From assembly GCA_029210585.1 (NCBI GenBank), contig JARGFP010000018.1, positions 34,199 through 98,198 of the forward strand: a stretch of 64,000 bases of DNA, read 5' to 3'. The translations under genes were made by a program, and so were the position numbers. Below, piece after piece: positions 7,514 through 18,685 of the stretch. Within the stretch, counting starts at the first letter, position 1, and each line of letters opens with the position of its first letter. This DNA comes from Bacteroidales bacterium (lineage in GTDB: Bacteria > Bacteroidota > Bacteroidia > Bacteroidales > GCA-2748055). The notes under the pieces are model-generated. The model had not been told where the DNA came from, made no database searches, and saw only the letters and a program-made list of their open reading frames with translations.

Positions 7514-7542
7514 TTGTTTTTTGGAAAAAAAGAATACCTTTG
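7514..7542 (+). promoter_or_regulatory. Promoter of the rpsL-rpsG-fusA-S10-spc-alpha transcription unit
   Basis: TTG at 7514-7516 and TACCTTTG at 7535-7542 are separated by 18 bp in an A/T-rich setting. The -7 box ends 52 nt before the rpsL ATG. It is the only strong promoter I see before the ribosomal cluster. Confidence 0.75.
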
Positions 7543-7594
7543 CAACCCGATTTTAGTGAGAACTTAGTGATCAATAACAAAGAATTAAGCATAA

Positions 7595-7972
7595 ATGCCT
7601 ACAATTCAACAACTAGTACGCAAGGGTAGAAAGGAGATCGTAGAGAAGAGCAAATCTCCTGCACTGGACTCATGTCCGCAGCGTCGCGGAGTATGTGTCA
7701 GGGTATATACCACTACCCCCAAGAAGCCGAATTCAGCCATGCGCAAAGTGGCAAGGGTAAGGCTGACGAACCAGAAGGAAGTGAATGCCTACATTCCCGG
7801 TGAGGGTCATAACCTCCAGGAGCACTCGATCGTAATGATCAGGGGCGGCAGGGTAAAGGATCTCCCCGGAGTAAGGTACCACCTTATCCGCGGTGCGCTC
7901 GATACCTCCGGAGTTGAAGGCCGTACACAGCGCAGATCGAAGTACGGGACGAAACGACCTAAGAAGAAATAA
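7595..7972 (+). CDS. rpsL: 30S ribosomal protein S12
   Basis: S12 lies at the decoding centre of the small subunit. The 125-residue product has the conserved [12 protein letters not shown] loop and the [13 protein letters not shown] loop that carries the aspartate usually beta-methylthiolated; both lysines linked to streptomycin sensitivity are present. It is the first gene of the long plus-strand ribosomal unit, 20 bp before rpsG, and its start is preceded by an A-rich leader without a Shine-Dalgarno sequence. Confidence 0.98.
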   Translation: MPTIQQLVRKGRKEIVEKSKSPALDSCPQRRGVCVRVYTTTPKKPNSAMRKVARVRLTNQKEVNAYIPGEGHNLQEHSIVMIRGGRVKDLPGVRYHLIRGALDTSGVEGRTQRRSKYGTKRPKKK

Positions 7973-7992
7973 TTGATTTATTGTAACAGACA

Positions 7993-8469
7993 ATGAGAAA
8001 GTCAAAACCAAAGAAGCATATCACGTTACCGGATCCGAAGTACAAGGATACGTTTGTAACGCAGTTTGTGAATAACCTGATGCTTGATGGGAAGAAGAGT
8101 GTTGCCTATGACATTTTTTACGGTGCCATGGAGATCATCGATGAGAAGTTGAAGAACGATGAGAAGTCAACACTTGAAATTTTCAAGGAAGCACTTGACA
8201 ATATTACACCGCAGGTGGAGGTAAAGAGCCGCAGGGTAGGTGGAGCAACGTTCCAGGTGCCGATGGAGGTGCGTGCTGAACGCAAGGTTTCCATCTCAAT
8301 GAAAAACATGATCTCCTTTGCCAGGAAGCGTCCGGGCAAATCCATGAGTGAAAAGCTGGCTGCGGAACTTATCGCCGCCTACAATCACGAAGGAGGAGCA
8401 TTCAAAAGAAAAGAAGAAACGCACAGGATGGCGGAATCAAACAAGGCGTTCGCGCATTTCAGGTTCTAA
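7993..8469 (+). CDS. rpsG: 30S ribosomal protein S7
   Basis: S7 nucleates assembly of the 30S head and touches the E-site tRNA. The 158-residue protein has the usual features, including [16 protein letters not shown] in the beta-hairpin region and the C-terminal [15 protein letters not shown]. It sits between rpsL (20 bp) and fusA (63 bp), the classical str-operon order. The start has no Shine-Dalgarno sequence. Confidence 0.98.
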   Translation: MRKSKPKKHITLPDPKYKDTFVTQFVNNLMLDGKKSVAYDIFYGAMEIIDEKLKNDEKSTLEIFKEALDNITPQVEVKSRRVGGATFQVPMEVRAERKVSISMKNMISFARKRPGKSMSEKLAAELIAAYNHEGGAFKRKEETHRMAESNKAFAHFRF

Positions 8470-8532
8470 AGTTCCAACAACAAAAAGATACATATATAAG
8501 AGATATTTTAATAAGGTAAGTGTGCATCATTA

Positions 8533-10620
8533 ATGAACCCAGGACTTAAAAATACAAGAAACATTGGGATCATGGCGCACATCGATGCCGGGAAAACAAC
8601 CACTACAGAACGAATTCTGTTCTATACGGGTATTACCCATCGCATCGGTGAAGTCCATGACGGAGCAGCTACTATGGACTGGATGGTCCAGGAGCAGGAG
8701 CGAGGGATTACCATTACTTCCGCAGCCACTACTACATTCTGGAAGTACAACGACCAGGAGCATAAGATCAATATCATAGATACCCCCGGGCACGTCGATT
8801 TCACTGTTGAGGTGGAGCGTTCCCTGAGGGTACTGGATGGCGCCGTTGCCGTTTTTTGTGCAGTAGGAGGTGTAGAGCCACAATCAGAAACGGTCTGGAG
8901 ACAGGCCGACAAATATAAAGTTCCGCGTATGGCCTTCATCAACAAGATGGACAGGGTCGGCGCGGATTTCTTTGGTGTGGTGGGCGAGATACGGGACAAG
9001 CTGAAGGCCAACCCCGTTCCATTGCAACTTCCCATTGGATCAGAAGAGAATTTTACAGGAATTGTTGATCTGATCGAACGCAGGGCGATCGTCTGGAAAG
9101 AAGACGAGACCCTTGGAATGAAATACGAATATTGCCCGATCCCCGAGGACATGATCGACGAAGTCGAGGAATGGAGAGAGAAACTGGTGGAAGCCGTGTG
9201 TGTATCCGACGACGATTTGCTGGACCAGTTCCTCGAGGACAGGAATTCCATCACGGTTGAAGAATTCATGGATTATGCCAGGCGTGCGACCATCAACATG
9301 GACATCACCCCGGTATTCTGTGGTTCGGCATTCAAGAACAAAGGCGTGCAGCGTTTGCTCGATGGGATCACCGCACTGCTGCCCAGTCCGCTGGACGTAG
9401 GCGCAATCAAAGGGATCAATCCCGATACCGAGAAGTCAGAAGACCGTCACCCGACTGTCGATGATCCGCTTGCCGGACTGGTGTTCAAGATTGCAACGGA
9501 TCCCTTCGTGGGCCGGCTGGCATACTTACGTGTGTATTCGGGCCTGCTGAAAGAAGGCATCATGGTACTGAACAACCGTACCGGCAAAAAGGAACGGATC
9601 ACGCGCATCTACCAGATGCATGCGAACAAGCAGATTCCCAAGAAGGAAATTGAAGCGGGAGATATATGTGCTGTGGTTGGTTTGAAGGAACTGCGGACAG
9701 GGGATACCATTACCGCCGTGAACAAGCCGCTGATCCTCGAATCCATCGAATTCCCGGAGCCGGTGATCGGTGTGGCCATCGAGCCCAAAACACAATCCGA
9801 CATCGATAAGCTGGGCATGGCGCTCAACAAGCTTGCCGAAGAGGATCCGACTTTCCAGGTCAGGACCGACGAAGATTCAGGCCAGACCATCATCAGTGGA
9901 ATGGGCGAATTGCACCTGGAAATTCTCATGGACAGGCTGAAGCGCGAATTCAAGGTGGAATGCAACCAGGGGTCACCCCAGGTAAATTACAAGGAGGCAC
10001 TCACCAAAGAGGTGCACCACAGGGAAGTGTTCAAGAAGCAGACCGGTGGACGTGGAAAATTTGCTGATATTGAAATATATATTTCACCTGCCGACGAAGG
10101 CGTGAAGGGACTTCAGTTCATCAGCGAGATCAAGGGCGGAAATGTTCCGCGCGAATATATCCCATCCGTGGAGAAAGGGTTTACTAACGCCATGTTGAAC
10201 GGACCACTGGCAGGATACGCCATCGACTCACTGAAAGTGCGCCTGGTGGATGGTTCCTACCACCCCGTGGATTCCGACCAGCTTTCCTTCGAGATTGCTG
10301 CCAGGCATGCACTGAAAACCGCCGGTAAGAAGGCGAACCCGGTGCTGATGGAGCCGATCATGGCTGTGGAAGTCGTTACCCCCGAAGAATATATGGGAGA
10401 TGTGATCTCTGACCTGAACAAGCGCCGCGGCCAGGTGGAGGGAATGGACTCCAAGGCAGGGGCACGGGTCATCAAGGCCAAGGTGCCGCTGGCAGAACAG
10501 TTCGGTTATGTGACCGTGCTCCGGACAATCAGCTCCGGAAGGGCAAGTTCCACTATGGAATTCAGTCACTTTGAACAGGTTCCGCCGAACATTGAGAAAG
10601 AATTATTAAATAAAGCTTAA
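8533..10620 (+). CDS. fusA: Elongation factor G
   Basis: The canonical translocase, 695 residues, drives tRNA-mRNA movement with GTP hydrolysis. All G motifs are intact: AHIDAGKTT (residues 15-23), RGITI in switch I (58-62), DTPGHVDF (83-90) with catalytic His87, and NKMD. Domains II-V follow, with the domain IV tip region ([15 protein letters not shown]). It lies 22 bp before rpsJ, so the str genes run straight into the S10 cluster; no tuf gene is found in this window. It provides the in-window reference for the diverged EF-G2 on the opposite strand. Confidence 0.98.
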   Translation: MNPGLKNTRNIGIMAHIDAGKTTTTERILFYTGITHRIGEVHDGAATMDWMVQEQERGITITSAATTTFWKYNDQEHKINIIDTPGHVDFTVEVERSLRVLDGAVAVFCAVGGVEPQSETVWRQADKYKVPRMAFINKMDRVGADFFGVVGEIRDKLKANPVPLQLPIGSEENFTGIVDLIERRAIVWKEDETLGMKYEYCPIPEDMIDEVEEWREKLVEAVCVSDDDLLDQFLEDRNSITVEEFMDYARRATINMDITPVFCGSAFKNKGVQRLLDGITALLPSPLDVGAIKGINPDTEKSEDRHPTVDDPLAGLVFKIATDPFVGRLAYLRVYSGLLKEGIMVLNNRTGKKERITRIYQMHANKQIPKKEIEAGDICAVVGLKELRTGDTITAVNKPLILESIEFPEPVIGVAIEPKTQSDIDKLGMALNKLAEEDPTFQVRTDEDSGQTIISGMGELHLEILMDRLKREFKVECNQGSPQVNYKEALTKEVHHREVFKKQTGGRGKFADIEIYISPADEGVKGLQFISEIKGGNVPREYIPSVEKGFTNAMLNGPLAGYAIDSLKVRLVDGSYHPVDSDQLSFEIAARHALKTAGKKANPVLMEPIMAVEVVTPEEYMGDVISDLNKRRGQVEGMDSKAGARVIKAKVPLAEQFGYVTVLRTISSGRASSTMEFSHFEQVPPNIEKELLNKA

Positions 10621-10642
10621 GGTAAATCAATAATCATTAAGA

Positions 10643-10948
10643 ATGAGCCAAAAGATCAGGATTAAGTTAAAGTCTTACGACCACAATCTGGTGGACAAGT
10701 CTGCGGAGAAGATCGTCAAGACGGTCAAGTCGACAGGCGCGGTTGTAAGTGGTCCGGTTCCCCTTCCCACACACAAGAAGGTGTATACCGTTTTGCGTTC
10801 ACCTTTTGTGAACAAGAAGGCCCGTGAACAGTTCCAGTTGAGTTCCTTTAAACGTCTGCTGGATATATACAGTTCAACACCCAAGACCATCGATGCGCTG
10901 ATGAAACTGGAATTGCCCAGTGGTGTTGAGGTAGAAATCAAAGTTTAA
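10643..10948 (+). CDS. rpsJ: 30S ribosomal protein S10
   Basis: S10 is a 101-residue head protein of the 30S subunit that also pairs with NusB in transcription antitermination. The sequence has the conserved [11 protein letters not shown] opening, the GPVPLPTHK loop and the C-terminal [11 protein letters not shown] strand. It begins the S10 gene cluster 22 bp after fusA; no separate promoter or S10-type leader structure is visible. Confidence 0.98.
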   Translation: MSQKIRIKLKSYDHNLVDKSAEKIVKTVKSTGAVVSGPVPLPTHKKVYTVLRSPFVNKKAREQFQLSSFKRLLDIYSSTPKTIDALMKLELPSGVEVEIKV

Positions 10949-10968
10949 CCCAGGAAAATTATAATAAG

Positions 10969-11586
10969 ATGCCAGGATTAATTGGTAAAAAAGTCGGAAT
11001 GACCTCCATTTATGATGCAGACGGAAAGAATATCCCCTGTACCGTAATTCAGGCCGGACCTTGTGTCGTGACACAGGTAAAATCTGAGGACAGCGATGGA
11101 TATGCAGCAGTGCAGCTGGCTTTTGACGACAAGAAGGAAAAGAATACCCCTGCTGCCATGAAAGGTCATTTTGCGAAGGCAAAAACCACCCCGAAGCGGA
11201 AGGTGATCGAACTGAAAGGATTTGTTAAGGACTGGAAACCGGGTGACGTGATCACCGTAGATTATTTCAACAACGACATCTGGCTGGATGTATCCGGTAT
11301 CACTAAAGGAAAAGGATTCCAGGGCGTTGTAAAACGTCACAACTTCAGTGGTGTCAACGATGCCACCCACGGACAGCACAACAGGAACAGGGCCCCGGGT
11401 TCACTCGGCGCATCTTCCTATCCTTCACGTGTATTCAAGGGAATGCGCATGGCAGGACAAACCGGCGGAAAAAAGGTAAAAATCCTTAACCTCCGCGTGA
11501 TGAAGATCATTCCTGAAAACAACCTTTTGATACTGAAAGGTTCCGTACCGGGATCCAATGGTTCATATTTAATAATTGAGAAGTAA
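10969..11586 (+). CDS. rplC: 50S ribosomal protein L3
   Basis: L3 (205 residues) starts 50S assembly and reaches the peptidyl transferase centre. The motifs [21 protein letters not shown] and [15 protein letters not shown] are conserved. Its stop and the rplD start share one base (TAATG at 11584-11588), indicating translational coupling to rplD. Confidence 0.98.
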   Translation: MPGLIGKKVGMTSIYDADGKNIPCTVIQAGPCVVTQVKSEDSDGYAAVQLAFDDKKEKNTPAAMKGHFAKAKTTPKRKVIELKGFVKDWKPGDVITVDYFNNDIWLDVSGITKGKGFQGVVKRHNFSGVNDATHGQHNRNRAPGSLGASSYPSRVFKGMRMAGQTGGKKVKILNLRVMKIIPENNLLILKGSVPGSNGSYLIIEK

Positions 11587-12209
11587 TGGAATTAGAAGTA
11601 TTAGATATCAAGGGAAAAGGCACCGGCAAAAAGGTGGAGCTGGACAAGGATATCTTTGGAATTGAACCCAATGATCATGCTATCTACCTGGATGTGAAGC
11701 AGTACCTCGCGCACCAGCGCCAGGGTACCCACAAAGCCAAGGAGCGCTCAGAGGTCAGGGGGAGCACAAAGAAGATCAAAAGGCAGAAAGGAACTGGAAC
11801 CGCACGATTCGGTGATATCAAAAACCCGATCTTCAGGGGCGGCGGAAGAACCTTCGGACCAAGGCCAAGAACCTATGGTGCCAAACTGAATAAAAAAGTA
11901 AAAGAGCTGGCACGTAAATCTGCCCTCTCCTACAAAGTGAAGAACAACCAGGTGATGATCCTGCAGGATTTTACCCTCGAGCAGCCCAGAACCAAGGATT
12001 TTTCCGACATTCAGAAAAACCTGAAAGTGGACGATAAAAAAACAATATTCGTTTTAAATGAACGAAATAAAAATGTATATTTGTCGTCGCGAAATTTGCA
12101 GAACTCCAAGGTTGTAACTATTTCAGAATTAAATACTTACGACATAATGAACGCGACAGCACTGCTGTTTGCCGAGAGTTCACTTGACGTTTTGCAAAAA
12201 AAAGCATAA
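11586..12209 (+). CDS. rplD: 50S ribosomal protein L4
   Basis: L4 (207 residues) has the long extended loop that lines the exit tunnel, seen here as [15 protein letters not shown] and the [12 protein letters not shown] segment. In E. coli L4 represses the S10 operon, but the leader structure needed for that is not visible here. The 3' third is more AT-rich than its neighbours. It overlaps rplC by one base. Confidence 0.98.
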   Translation: MELEVLDIKGKGTGKKVELDKDIFGIEPNDHAIYLDVKQYLAHQRQGTHKAKERSEVRGSTKKIKRQKGTGTARFGDIKNPIFRGGGRTFGPRPRTYGAKLNKKVKELARKSALSYKVKNNQVMILQDFTLEQPRTKDFSDIQKNLKVDDKKTIFVLNERNKNVYLSSRNLQNSKVVTISELNTYDIMNATALLFAESSLDVLQKKA

Positions 12210-12232
12210 GAAAATCTGATTAGAATAAGGTC

Positions 12233-12523
12233 ATGAACATATTATTGAAGCCTATAGTAACAGAAAAAATGACAGCCGCCGGCGAGAAATTCAATCGCTA
12301 TGGGTTTGTCGTTGCGAAGACAGCCAATAAGCTGCAGATCAAGAAGGCAGTGGAGGAGTTGTACGAAGTGACCGTCTTGGATGTCAACACCATGCGCTAT
12401 GGAGGCAAGCTGAAGACCCGCTATACCAAGTCGGGGGTGCTTTCAGGAAAGACCAATTCATACAAGAAGGCAGTGGTGACTGTTGCAGAAGGCGAAGCAA
12501 TTGATTTTTACAGCAATATCTAG
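12233..12523 (+). CDS. rplW: 50S ribosomal protein L23
   Basis: L23 (96 residues) sits at the tunnel exit and docks trigger factor and SRP. The opening ILLKPIVTEKM and the central KTANKLQIKKAVEELYEVTVLDVNT-type block are typical. The gene lies 23 bp after rplD and 6 bp before rplB. A short AAGG upstream is the nearest thing to a ribosome-binding site. Confidence 0.98.
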   Translation: MNILLKPIVTEKMTAAGEKFNRYGFVVAKTANKLQIKKAVEELYEVTVLDVNTMRYGGKLKTRYTKSGVLSGKTNSYKKAVVTVAEGEAIDFYSNI

Positions 12524-12529
12524 GAAATT

Positions 12530-13360
12530 ATGCCAGTAAAGAAGTATAAACCAGTAACACCGGGACAACGAACCAAGCTGATGCCTACCTTCGAGGAGGT
12601 GACAAGTTCAACTCCTGAGAAGTCGTTGATCAGGCCGATGAAACGGACAGGTGGCCGTAACAACCAGGGCCGCATGACTACCCGTTATATGGGTGGTGGT
12701 CACAAGAAGCGCTACAGGCTCATCGACTTCAAGCGTGACAAGGATGGAATGACCGCAAAGGTGAAATCCATCGAGTATGATCCCAACAGGTCGGCGTACA
12801 TTGCCCTGGTCGTATATGATGACGGAGAGAAGCGGTATATCCTTGCCCCGGAAAAGCTGAAGGTGGGCGATATCATTCAATCCGGGGAAGACATTGCACC
12901 GGAGATTGGCAACACCTTGCCGCTCAGTAAGATTCCCCTCGGAACAGGTGTACATAATATCGAACTCAAACCGGGACAGGGCGGCAAGATTGTCAGGAGT
13001 GCAGGTGCTTCTGCCACACTGACCTCCAGGGACGGAAAATATGCCATCGTGAAGCTTCCCAGCGGAGAGACACGGATGATCCTGGTAACCTGTCGTGCAA
13101 CGGTGGGACAGGTTTCCAACAAGGACCACGGACTGGTTCTTTCAGGGAAAGCAGGAAGAAAACGCTGGCTGGGAAGGCGTCCGCGCGTTCGCGGTGTGGC
13201 CATGAACCCGGTTGATCACCCCATGGGTGGTGGAGAAGGCCGTGCCTCAGGCGGACACCCGAGGTCAAGAACCGGTCTGATCGCCAAAGGTTACAAGACC
13301 AGGTCCAAGAAGAAGCCGTCCAATAAGTATATCGTTGAGAGGAGAAAAACTAAAAAATAA
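12530..13360 (+). CDS. rplB: 50S ribosomal protein L2
   Basis: L2 (276 residues) is needed for subunit association and peptide bond formation. The conserved [19 protein letters not shown] region and the C-terminal [15 protein letters not shown] are present; the latter contains the histidine equivalent to E. coli His229. It is tightly packed, 6 bp from each neighbour. Confidence 0.98.
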   Translation: MPVKKYKPVTPGQRTKLMPTFEEVTSSTPEKSLIRPMKRTGGRNNQGRMTTRYMGGGHKKRYRLIDFKRDKDGMTAKVKSIEYDPNRSAYIALVVYDDGEKRYILAPEKLKVGDIIQSGEDIAPEIGNTLPLSKIPLGTGVHNIELKPGQGGKIVRSAGASATLTSRDGKYAIVKLPSGETRMILVTCRATVGQVSNKDHGLVLSGKAGRKRWLGRRPRVRGVAMNPVDHPMGGGEGRASGGHPRSRTGLIAKGYKTRSKKKPSNKYIVERRKTKK

Positions 13361-13366
13361 TAACAC

Positions 13367-13633
13367 ATGAGCCGTTCGTTAAAAAAAGGTCCATTTATCG
13401 ATTTTAAGCTGGAGAAGCGTATCCTGGAAATGAATGATGCAGGGAAGAAATCAGTACTGAAAACCTGGTCCAGGAGATCCGTCATCTCTCCCGATTTTGT
13501 TGGACATACCATCGCTGTTCATAACGGAAATAAATTCATCCCCGTGTATATTACAGAGAATATGGTTGGTCATAAGCTTGGAGAATTTGCTCCGACCCGT
13601 ATATTCAGGGGCCACGGTGGAAAACAGAAATAA
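13367..13633 (+). CDS. rpsS: 30S ribosomal protein S19
   Basis: S19 (88 residues) contacts the A-site tRNA region in the 30S head and pairs with S13. It shows the family start [12 protein letters not shown] and the [18 protein letters not shown] tail. It is placed between rplB and rplV in the standard order. Confidence 0.98.
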   Translation: MSRSLKKGPFIDFKLEKRILEMNDAGKKSVLKTWSRRSVISPDFVGHTIAVHNGNKFIPVYITENMVGHKLGEFAPTRIFRGHGGKQK

Positions 13634-13655
13634 AAATTATTAAATACCTTATAAA

Positions 13656-14081
13656 ATGGGTGCCAGAAAAAGAACCAGGGCCGAGCAGGTCAAAGAGGCA
13701 AAGAAGAACCAGTATTTCGCAGTGTTGAGGAACGTTCCCACATCACCGCGTAAAATGAGGCTCGTTACCGACATGATCAAGGGTGTGGAAGTGAACAAAG
13801 CACTTGACATGCTGCGCTTCAGCCAGAAAGATGCCTCAAAGGATGTTGAGAAGCTGCTGCTTTCAGCCATTGCCAACTGGCAGGCGAAAAACAAGGGAGC
13901 GCGCATTGAGGAAAGTCACCTTGTAGTTAAAGAAGCTTACGTTGACCAGTCACGTACACTGAAACGAATCCAACCTGCTCCCCAGGGCCGCGCCCACAGG
14001 ATCAAGAAGCGTTCGAACCACGTTACGATCATTCTCGACAGTCAGCACGTGGCCGAAGAAGTTGAATCTCAAGAAAAATAA
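13656..14081 (+). CDS. rplV: 50S ribosomal protein L22
   Basis: L22 (141 residues) has the globular domain plus the beta-hairpin that lines the exit tunnel ([17 protein letters not shown]). The core [18 protein letters not shown] is conserved. It is slightly longer than the E. coli protein (110) because of an acidic C-terminal extension ([11 protein letters not shown]). It lies 5 bp before rpsC. Confidence 0.97.
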   Translation: MGARKRTRAEQVKEAKKNQYFAVLRNVPTSPRKMRLVTDMIKGVEVNKALDMLRFSQKDASKDVEKLLLSAIANWQAKNKGARIEESHLVVKEAYVDQSRTLKRIQPAPQGRAHRIKKRSNHVTIILDSQHVAEEVESQEK

Positions 14082-14086
14082 TATAA

Positions 14087-14797
14087 ATGGGACAAAAAGT
14101 AAATCCGATAGGGAACCGCTTAGGTATTATTAAAGGTTGGGACTCCAACTGGTATGGGGGAAAAGACTATTCAACCAAACTCGTTGAAGACAACAGGATC
14201 AGGGAATACCTGAATGCACGTCTGGCCAAGGCAAGCATCTCCAAGATCATCATTGAGCGCACGCTCAAGCTGATCACCGTTACCGTGAACACGGCCCGTC
14301 CGGGGATCATCATCGGCAAAGGCGGACAGGAAGTGGACAAGCTGAAGGAGGAATTGAAAAAGATCACCAACAAGGAGGTGCAGATCAATATCTTCGAGGT
14401 GAAGCGCCCGGAACTGGATGCCACCATCGTTGCCAACAATATTGCCCGCCAGCTGGAAGGAAAAGTTTCCTACCGCCGTGCCATCAAGATGTCTATCGCC
14501 TCTACCATGCGTATGGGTGCGGAAGGGATCAAGGTTATGATCAGCGGACGCCTGGGTGGCGCTGAAATGGCCCGCTCGGAATCCTACAAGGATGGACGCA
14601 TCCCGTTGCATACACTGCGTGCCGACATCGACTATGCACTTGCTGAAGCACATACCAAGGTGGGCGTGCTCGGTATCAAGGTATGGATCTGTAACGGCGA
14701 GGTATTCGGAAAGCGCGACCTCTCCCCGAACATTGGTGCAAAGAACGTAAAGCCAAAGAGCGGAGGAGGAACCGGTTTCAGAAATAAAAGGAAATAG
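14087..14797 (+). CDS. rpsC: 30S ribosomal protein S3
   Basis: S3 (236 residues) lies at the mRNA entry and contributes helicase function. The N-terminus [12 protein letters not shown], the KH-domain motif [14 protein letters not shown] and the C-terminal domain ([14 protein letters not shown]) are all present. The C-terminus ends in a short basic [11 protein letters not shown] tail. Confidence 0.98.
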   Translation: MGQKVNPIGNRLGIIKGWDSNWYGGKDYSTKLVEDNRIREYLNARLAKASISKIIIERTLKLITVTVNTARPGIIIGKGGQEVDKLKEELKKITNKEVQINIFEVKRPELDATIVANNIARQLEGKVSYRRAIKMSIASTMRMGAEGIKVMISGRLGGAEMARSESYKDGRIPLHTLRADIDYALAEAHTKVGVLGIKVWICNGEVFGKRDLSPNIGAKNVKPKSGGGTGFRNKRK

Positions 14798-14830
14798 CAA
14801 CTGAAGATAACATCGTAATATTTAAAGGGT

Positions 14831-15253
14831 ATGTTACAACCTAAGAAGACAAAATACAGGAGAATGCAGAAAGGGCGCATGAAAGGAAATGCGCAGAAGG
14901 GAAATACGCTTGCATTCGGATCCTTCGGAATGAAATCGCTGGAGACAGCATGGATCACCAGCCGGCAACTGGAGGCAGCTCGCCAGGCGGTTACCAGGCA
15001 TATGAAAAGGGAAGGACAGCTCTGGATCAGGATTTTTCCCGACAAGCCCATCACCAAGAAGCCTGCAGAGGTAAGGATGGGGAAAGGGAAAGGTGCCCCG
15101 GAAGGATTCGTATATCCAATCACCCCGGGCAGAATCATTTTCGAGGTCGAAGGTGTACCTTATGAAGTTGCAAAAGAGGCCATCAGGATCGGTTCGCAGA
15201 AATTTCCTGTGAAAACGAAATTTGTTGTGCGTCGTGATTATGATATGAAATAA
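14831..15253 (+). CDS. rplP: 50S ribosomal protein L16
   Basis: L16 (140 residues) binds near the A site and helps position aminoacyl-tRNA. The start [19 protein letters not shown] and the conserved [13 protein letters not shown] segment identify it. It is 33 bp after rpsC and 11 bp before rpmC. Confidence 0.98.
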   Translation: MLQPKKTKYRRMQKGRMKGNAQKGNTLAFGSFGMKSLETAWITSRQLEAARQAVTRHMKREGQLWIRIFPDKPITKKPAEVRMGKGKGAPEGFVYPITPGRIIFEVEGVPYEVAKEAIRIGSQKFPVKTKFVVRRDYDMK

Positions 15254-15264
15254 AATATAGAAGA

Positions 15265-15477
15265 ATGAAGAGTTCTGAAATTAGGGAATTATCCACAAAA
15301 GAGGTCGAGGAAAGGATCGATACCGAAGAGAACATGCTTGCTCGTCTGAAGATGAACCATGCCGTTTCTCCCCTGGACAATCCGAATAAGATTCCCCAGA
15401 CACGCAAGAATATTGCGCGATTAAAAACTGAATTGAGAGCCAGACAATCTGCCGGGCAGACCGAAAGCAAAGAATAA
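15265..15477 (+). CDS. rpmC: 50S ribosomal protein L29
   Basis: L29 (70 residues) is a two-helix protein near the tunnel exit. The family pattern is seen in [14 protein letters not shown] followed by the [17 protein letters not shown] helix ([14 protein letters not shown]). Its stop lies 2 bp before rpsQ. Confidence 0.97.
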   Translation: MKSSEIRELSTKEVEERIDTEENMLARLKMNHAVSPLDNPNKIPQTRKNIARLKTELRARQSAGQTESKE

Positions 15478-15479
15478 CA

Positions 15480-15743
15480 ATGGAAGAAGTAACCAGGAAA
15501 ACCAGAAGAGAACGAGTGGGTGTTGTTGCAAGCAGCAGCATGGACAAATCCATTATCGTCGTTGTAAAAAGGAAAGTAAAACATCCTATTTACGGTAAAT
15601 TCGTGAACAAAAGCTCCAGGTTCATGGCGCATGACGAAGAAAATACAGCTAATCCCGGTGATACCGTTAAGATCAGCGAAACCAGACCATTGAGCAAAAA
15701 CAAAAGATGGAGATTAGTAGAAATTATTGAAAGAGCCAAGTAA
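15480..15743 (+). CDS. rpsQ: 30S ribosomal protein S17
   Basis: S17 (87 residues) is an OB-fold primary binder of 16S rRNA. The [20 protein letters not shown] opening and the [11 protein letters not shown] strand are typical. It is 2 bp after rpmC and 3 bp before rplN, so translation is probably coupled. Confidence 0.97.
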   Translation: MEEVTRKTRRERVGVVASSSMDKSIIVVVKRKVKHPIYGKFVNKSSRFMAHDEENTANPGDTVKISETRPLSKNKRWRLVEIIERAK

Positions 15744-15746
15744 GCC

Positions 15747-16112
15747 ATGATACAACAAGAAAGTAGATTATCAGTAGCAGACAACAGTGGTGCAAAAGAG
15801 GTGCTGTGCATCAGGGTGCTCGGAGGTACTAAAAAGAGATACGCCTCCATTGGCGACCAGATCATCGTCACCGTGAAGAGCGCAATTCCCTCGGGCGAAA
15901 TCAAAAAAGGTGCCGTTACCAAAGCTGTGGTTGTACGTACCAGGAAAGAGGTGCGCCGTGCCGATGGTTCATACATCAGGTTCGACGACAATGCCGTGGT
16001 ACTGCTGAATGCTGCCGATGAGATGCGTGGTACACGTATATTCGGACCTGTTGCCAGGGAACTCCGTGACAAGCATATGAAGATCGTATCACTGGCCCCG
16101 GAAGTACTGTAA
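15747..16112 (+). CDS. rplN: 50S ribosomal protein L14
   Basis: L14 (121 residues) lies at the subunit interface. [19 protein letters not shown] is the family start, and [24 protein letters not shown] the conserved end. Length matches the family exactly. Confidence 0.98.
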   Translation: MIQQESRLSVADNSGAKEVLCIRVLGGTKKRYASIGDQIIVTVKSAIPSGEIKKGAVTKAVVVRTRKEVRRADGSYIRFDDNAVVLLNAADEMRGTRIFGPVARELRDKHMKIVSLAPEVL

Positions 16113-16131
16113 TATTTAAAAGAAGAAGCAA

Positions 16132-16455
16132 ATGCAGAAGAAATTACATATCAGGAAAGGTGACATTGTGATTGTCAATTCCGGTGAGTACAAGGGACAG
16201 CAGGGAAGGGTACTGGAAATTGACAGCGCCAAGCGCCGGGCAATTGTTGAAGGTGTGAACATGCTGTCGAAACACACCAAACCCAATGCCGATAACCCCC
16301 AGGGCGGGATCATCAAGAAGGAAGGCCCCATTCATATTTCCAATCTGAATGTCGCAGACCCCTCCACAGGAGAGGCTGCCCGGATCGGAAGAAGGCTGAA
16401 TGACAATAATAAATTAGTAAGATATTCAAAAAAATCAGGTGAGGAGATCAAGTAA
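16132..16455 (+). CDS. rplX: 50S ribosomal protein L24
   Basis: L24 (107 residues) initiates 50S assembly and lies near the exit tunnel. The N-terminal KOW motif is [20 protein letters not shown], followed by the [13 protein letters not shown] block. The stop overlaps the rplE start by one base (TAATG at 16453-16457). Confidence 0.98.
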   Translation: MQKKLHIRKGDIVIVNSGEYKGQQGRVLEIDSAKRRAIVEGVNMLSKHTKPNADNPQGGIIKKEGPIHISNLNVADPSTGEAARIGRRLNDNNKLVRYSKKSGEEIK

Positions 16456-17009
16456 TGGAATACGTACCTACCTTAAAGACAAAGTATAAAGAGGAGATCA
16501 TTCCCGCGCTGACCGAAAAGTTTGGATACAGCAGTGGAATGCAGGTCCCCAGGCTGCAGAAAATCGTGATTAACCGCGGTGTCGGGCAGGCCATTGCCGA
16601 CAAGAAACTGATCGATGTTGCTGAAGAGGAACTCACAGCAATTGCCGGCCAGAAGTCAGTGCAGACCATTTCCAACAAGGACATTTCCAACTTCAAACTG
16701 AGAAGGGGAATGCCCATTGGCGTGAAAGTGACCCTGCGCCGCGAAAGGATGTATGAATTCCTGGAGCGCCTGGTCAATGTCGCCCTGCCGCGGATCCGTG
16801 ACTTCAACGGGATCGCTGCCAAATTCGACGGTCGTGGGAACTACACACTGGGTATCACCGAGCAGATCATCTTCCCCGAAATCGATATCGACAAGGTGAA
16901 CAAGATCTCCGGGATGGACATCACCTTTGTGACTTCCGCCGATACAGATGAAGAAGCATTTGCTTTGCTGAAAGAATTTGGTTTACCGTTTAAAAACGTA
17001 AAAAAATAA
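16455..17009 (+). CDS. rplE: 50S ribosomal protein L5
   Basis: L5 (184 residues) binds 5S rRNA and forms part of the central protuberance. The motifs [31 protein letters not shown] and [17 protein letters not shown] are conserved. It is coupled to rplX by a one-base overlap and followed 4 bp later by rpsN. Confidence 0.98.
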   Translation: MEYVPTLKTKYKEEIIPALTEKFGYSSGMQVPRLQKIVINRGVGQAIADKKLIDVAEEELTAIAGQKSVQTISNKDISNFKLRRGMPIGVKVTLRRERMYEFLERLVNVALPRIRDFNGIAAKFDGRGNYTLGITEQIIFPEIDIDKVNKISGMDITFVTSADTDEEAFALLKEFGLPFKNVKK

Positions 17010-17013
17010 GAAT

Positions 17014-17283
17014 ATGGCCAAAGAATCAATGAAGGCTCGCGAAGTGAAACGCCAGAAAATGGTGGAGAAGTATGCCGACAAAAGAGCCAGGCTGAAAGCC
17101 GAAGGTGATTACGTCGGACTGAGCCGCCTGCCCAGGAACTCAAATCCCATCAGGATGCACAACCGGTGCAAGCTCACAGGCAGACCCAAGGGATATATGC
17201 GTCAGTTTGGGATCAGCAGAATCACTTTCAGGGAAATGGCATCCTCCGGACTGATCCCTGGTGTGAAGAAAGCCAGCTGGTAA
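17014..17283 (+). CDS. rpsN: 30S ribosomal protein S14 (zinc-free type)
   Basis: S14 (89 residues) has the C-terminal signature [21 protein letters not shown]...[12 protein letters not shown]. It is the longer form without the CxxC pairs of zinc-binding S14; a single cysteine remains. The zinc-free L36 in this operon fits the same pattern of ribosomal proteins that do not need zinc. Confidence 0.97.
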   Translation: MAKESMKAREVKRQKMVEKYADKRARLKAEGDYVGLSRLPRNSNPIRMHNRCKLTGRPKGYMRQFGISRITFREMASSGLIPGVKKASW

Positions 17284-17312
17284 TTGTTAAACAGTTGAAT
17301 AATTAGATAAAA

Positions 17313-17708
17313 ATGACAGATCCGATTTCAGATTATCTGACCAGAGTAAGGAACGCAGTGATGGCGAAACATAAGATCGTCGATATCCCTGCCTCCAACA
17401 TGAAGAAAGATATCACGCGTATACTTTTTGAAAAAGGGTATATCCTGAACTATAAGTTCGAGGACAAAGGTCCGCAGGGCAACATCAAGATCGCGCTCAA
17501 GTACCACCCGGAAACCAAGATTCCGGCCATCAAGGAACTGGGCAGGATCAGTCGTCCCGGACTGCGAAAGTATGCTGACAAAGATTCCCTTCCCCGTGTT
17601 TTGAACGGACTGGGGGTCTCCATCGTGTCCACCTCACAGGGTGTGATGACCGACAAAGAGGCCAGGAGCCTCGGTATCGGCGGTGAAGTATTGTGTTACG
17701 TTTATTAA
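17313..17708 (+). CDS. rpsH: 30S ribosomal protein S8
   Basis: S8 (131 residues) binds the central domain of 16S rRNA; in E. coli it is the repressor of the spc operon. The [15 protein letters not shown] start and [22 protein letters not shown] end are characteristic. No repressor target can be confirmed from sequence. Confidence 0.98.
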   Translation: MTDPISDYLTRVRNAVMAKHKIVDIPASNMKKDITRILFEKGYILNYKFEDKGPQGNIKIALKYHPETKIPAIKELGRISRPGLRKYADKDSLPRVLNGLGVSIVSTSQGVMTDKEARSLGIGGEVLCYVY

Positions 17709-17726
17709 TAAAGAAAGATATTTACC

Positions 17727-18281
17727 ATGTCAAGGATTGGAATATTACCCATAACGATTCCACAGGGCGTCACGATCAATATCGACGACAACAACCTGGC
17801 GACCGTGAAGGGCCCCAAAGGGGAACTGCAGCAGCAGATCGACCCGTCGCTGAAGGTGAAAGTGGAAGAAGACCAGTTGGTGGTCGAGCGTTCCGATGAG
17901 GAGATCAGGAGCAAGTCAATGCACGGATTGTACCGTTCACTGCTGAACAATATGGTCATCGGTGTATCAGAAGGATATACCATCAGGATGGAACTGGTGG
18001 GCGTGGGCTACCGTGCAGAAGCAAAAGGACAGGTGCTCGAACTCAGCCTGGGATACTCACACGATATCCACTTCAGGATTCCTGATGAGGTGGGTCTGGA
18101 AACCAAAACCGAGAGAAGGTCCAACCCGGTGGTGACACTCACAAGTGCAGACAAGCAACTGATCGGACAGGTAGCTGCGAAGATCAGGTCCTTCCGTCCG
18201 CCGGAGCCCTACAAAGGAAAAGGGATCAAGTTCGTGGGTGAGCAGCTCAGGAGAAAAGCTGGTAAGTCAGCTGCGGTATAA
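17727..18281 (+). CDS. rplF: 50S ribosomal protein L6
   Basis: L6 (184 residues) lies near the factor-binding site. MSRIGILPITIPQGV opens the first domain, and the C-terminal signature RPPEPYKGKGIKFVGE is intact. It stands 18 bp after rpsH. Confidence 0.98.
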   Translation: MSRIGILPITIPQGVTINIDDNNLATVKGPKGELQQQIDPSLKVKVEEDQLVVERSDEEIRSKSMHGLYRSLLNNMVIGVSEGYTIRMELVGVGYRAEAKGQVLELSLGYSHDIHFRIPDEVGLETKTERRSNPVVTLTSADKQLIGQVAAKIRSFRPPEPYKGKGIKFVGEQLRRKAGKSAAV

Positions 18282-18320
18282 TGTTTGAGAGATTCGCGAA
18301 ATAAAGAAAAAATTATAGAA

Positions 18321-18677
18321 ATGGCTTTAACAAAGCACCAGAGAAGAAGCAGGATCAAAATGAGGATCAGGAAGAACCTCACCGGTACGGGCGAGGTGCC
18401 CCGCATGACTGTTTTCAGAAGTAACAAACAGATCTATGTGCAACTGGTAAATGACCTTACCGGGGAAACCCTCGCCTCCGCTGCTTCCACAGAAAAAAGC
18501 ATTGCCGGAGAAAAAGTGAACAAGATCGACCAGGCCAAACTCGTTGGCAAAGCGATCGCAGGCAAGGCAAAAGAGAAAGGTATCGAGACCGTGAAATTCG
18601 ACAGGAACGGTTATTTGTATCATGGCAGGGTTAAAGGCTTAGCCGATGCTGCCAGGGAAAACGGACTTAAATTTTAA
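18321..18677 (+). CDS. rplR: 50S ribosomal protein L18
   Basis: L18 (118 residues from the ATG at 18321) binds 5S rRNA with L5. An in-frame ATG at 18285 would add 12 residues that do not belong to the family, so the later start is preferred. Conserved elements are [20 protein letters not shown] and [21 protein letters not shown]. Confidence 0.97.
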   Translation: MALTKHQRRSRIKMRIRKNLTGTGEVPRMTVFRSNKQIYVQLVNDLTGETLASAASTEKSIAGEKVNKIDQAKLVGKAIAGKAKEKGIETVKFDRNGYLYHGRVKGLADAARENGLKF

Positions 18678-18685
18678 ACATTGCT

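Larger units (their letters stand above)
7236..7594. other. Divergent promoter region between EF-G2 and rpsL
   Basis: No gene is supported in these 359 bp. The region carries the minus-strand promoter of the EF-G2 gene (7300-7329) and the plus-strand promoter of the ribosomal operon (7514-7542). About 180 bp between them show no recognisable element. Confidence 0.75.

Noticed and set aside
12076..12083. TATATTTG inside the rplD 3' end as an internal promoter for rplW
   Set aside because: It encodes normal L4 sequence, has no upstream TTTG at proper spacing, and the local DNA is AT-rich, so a chance match is likely.
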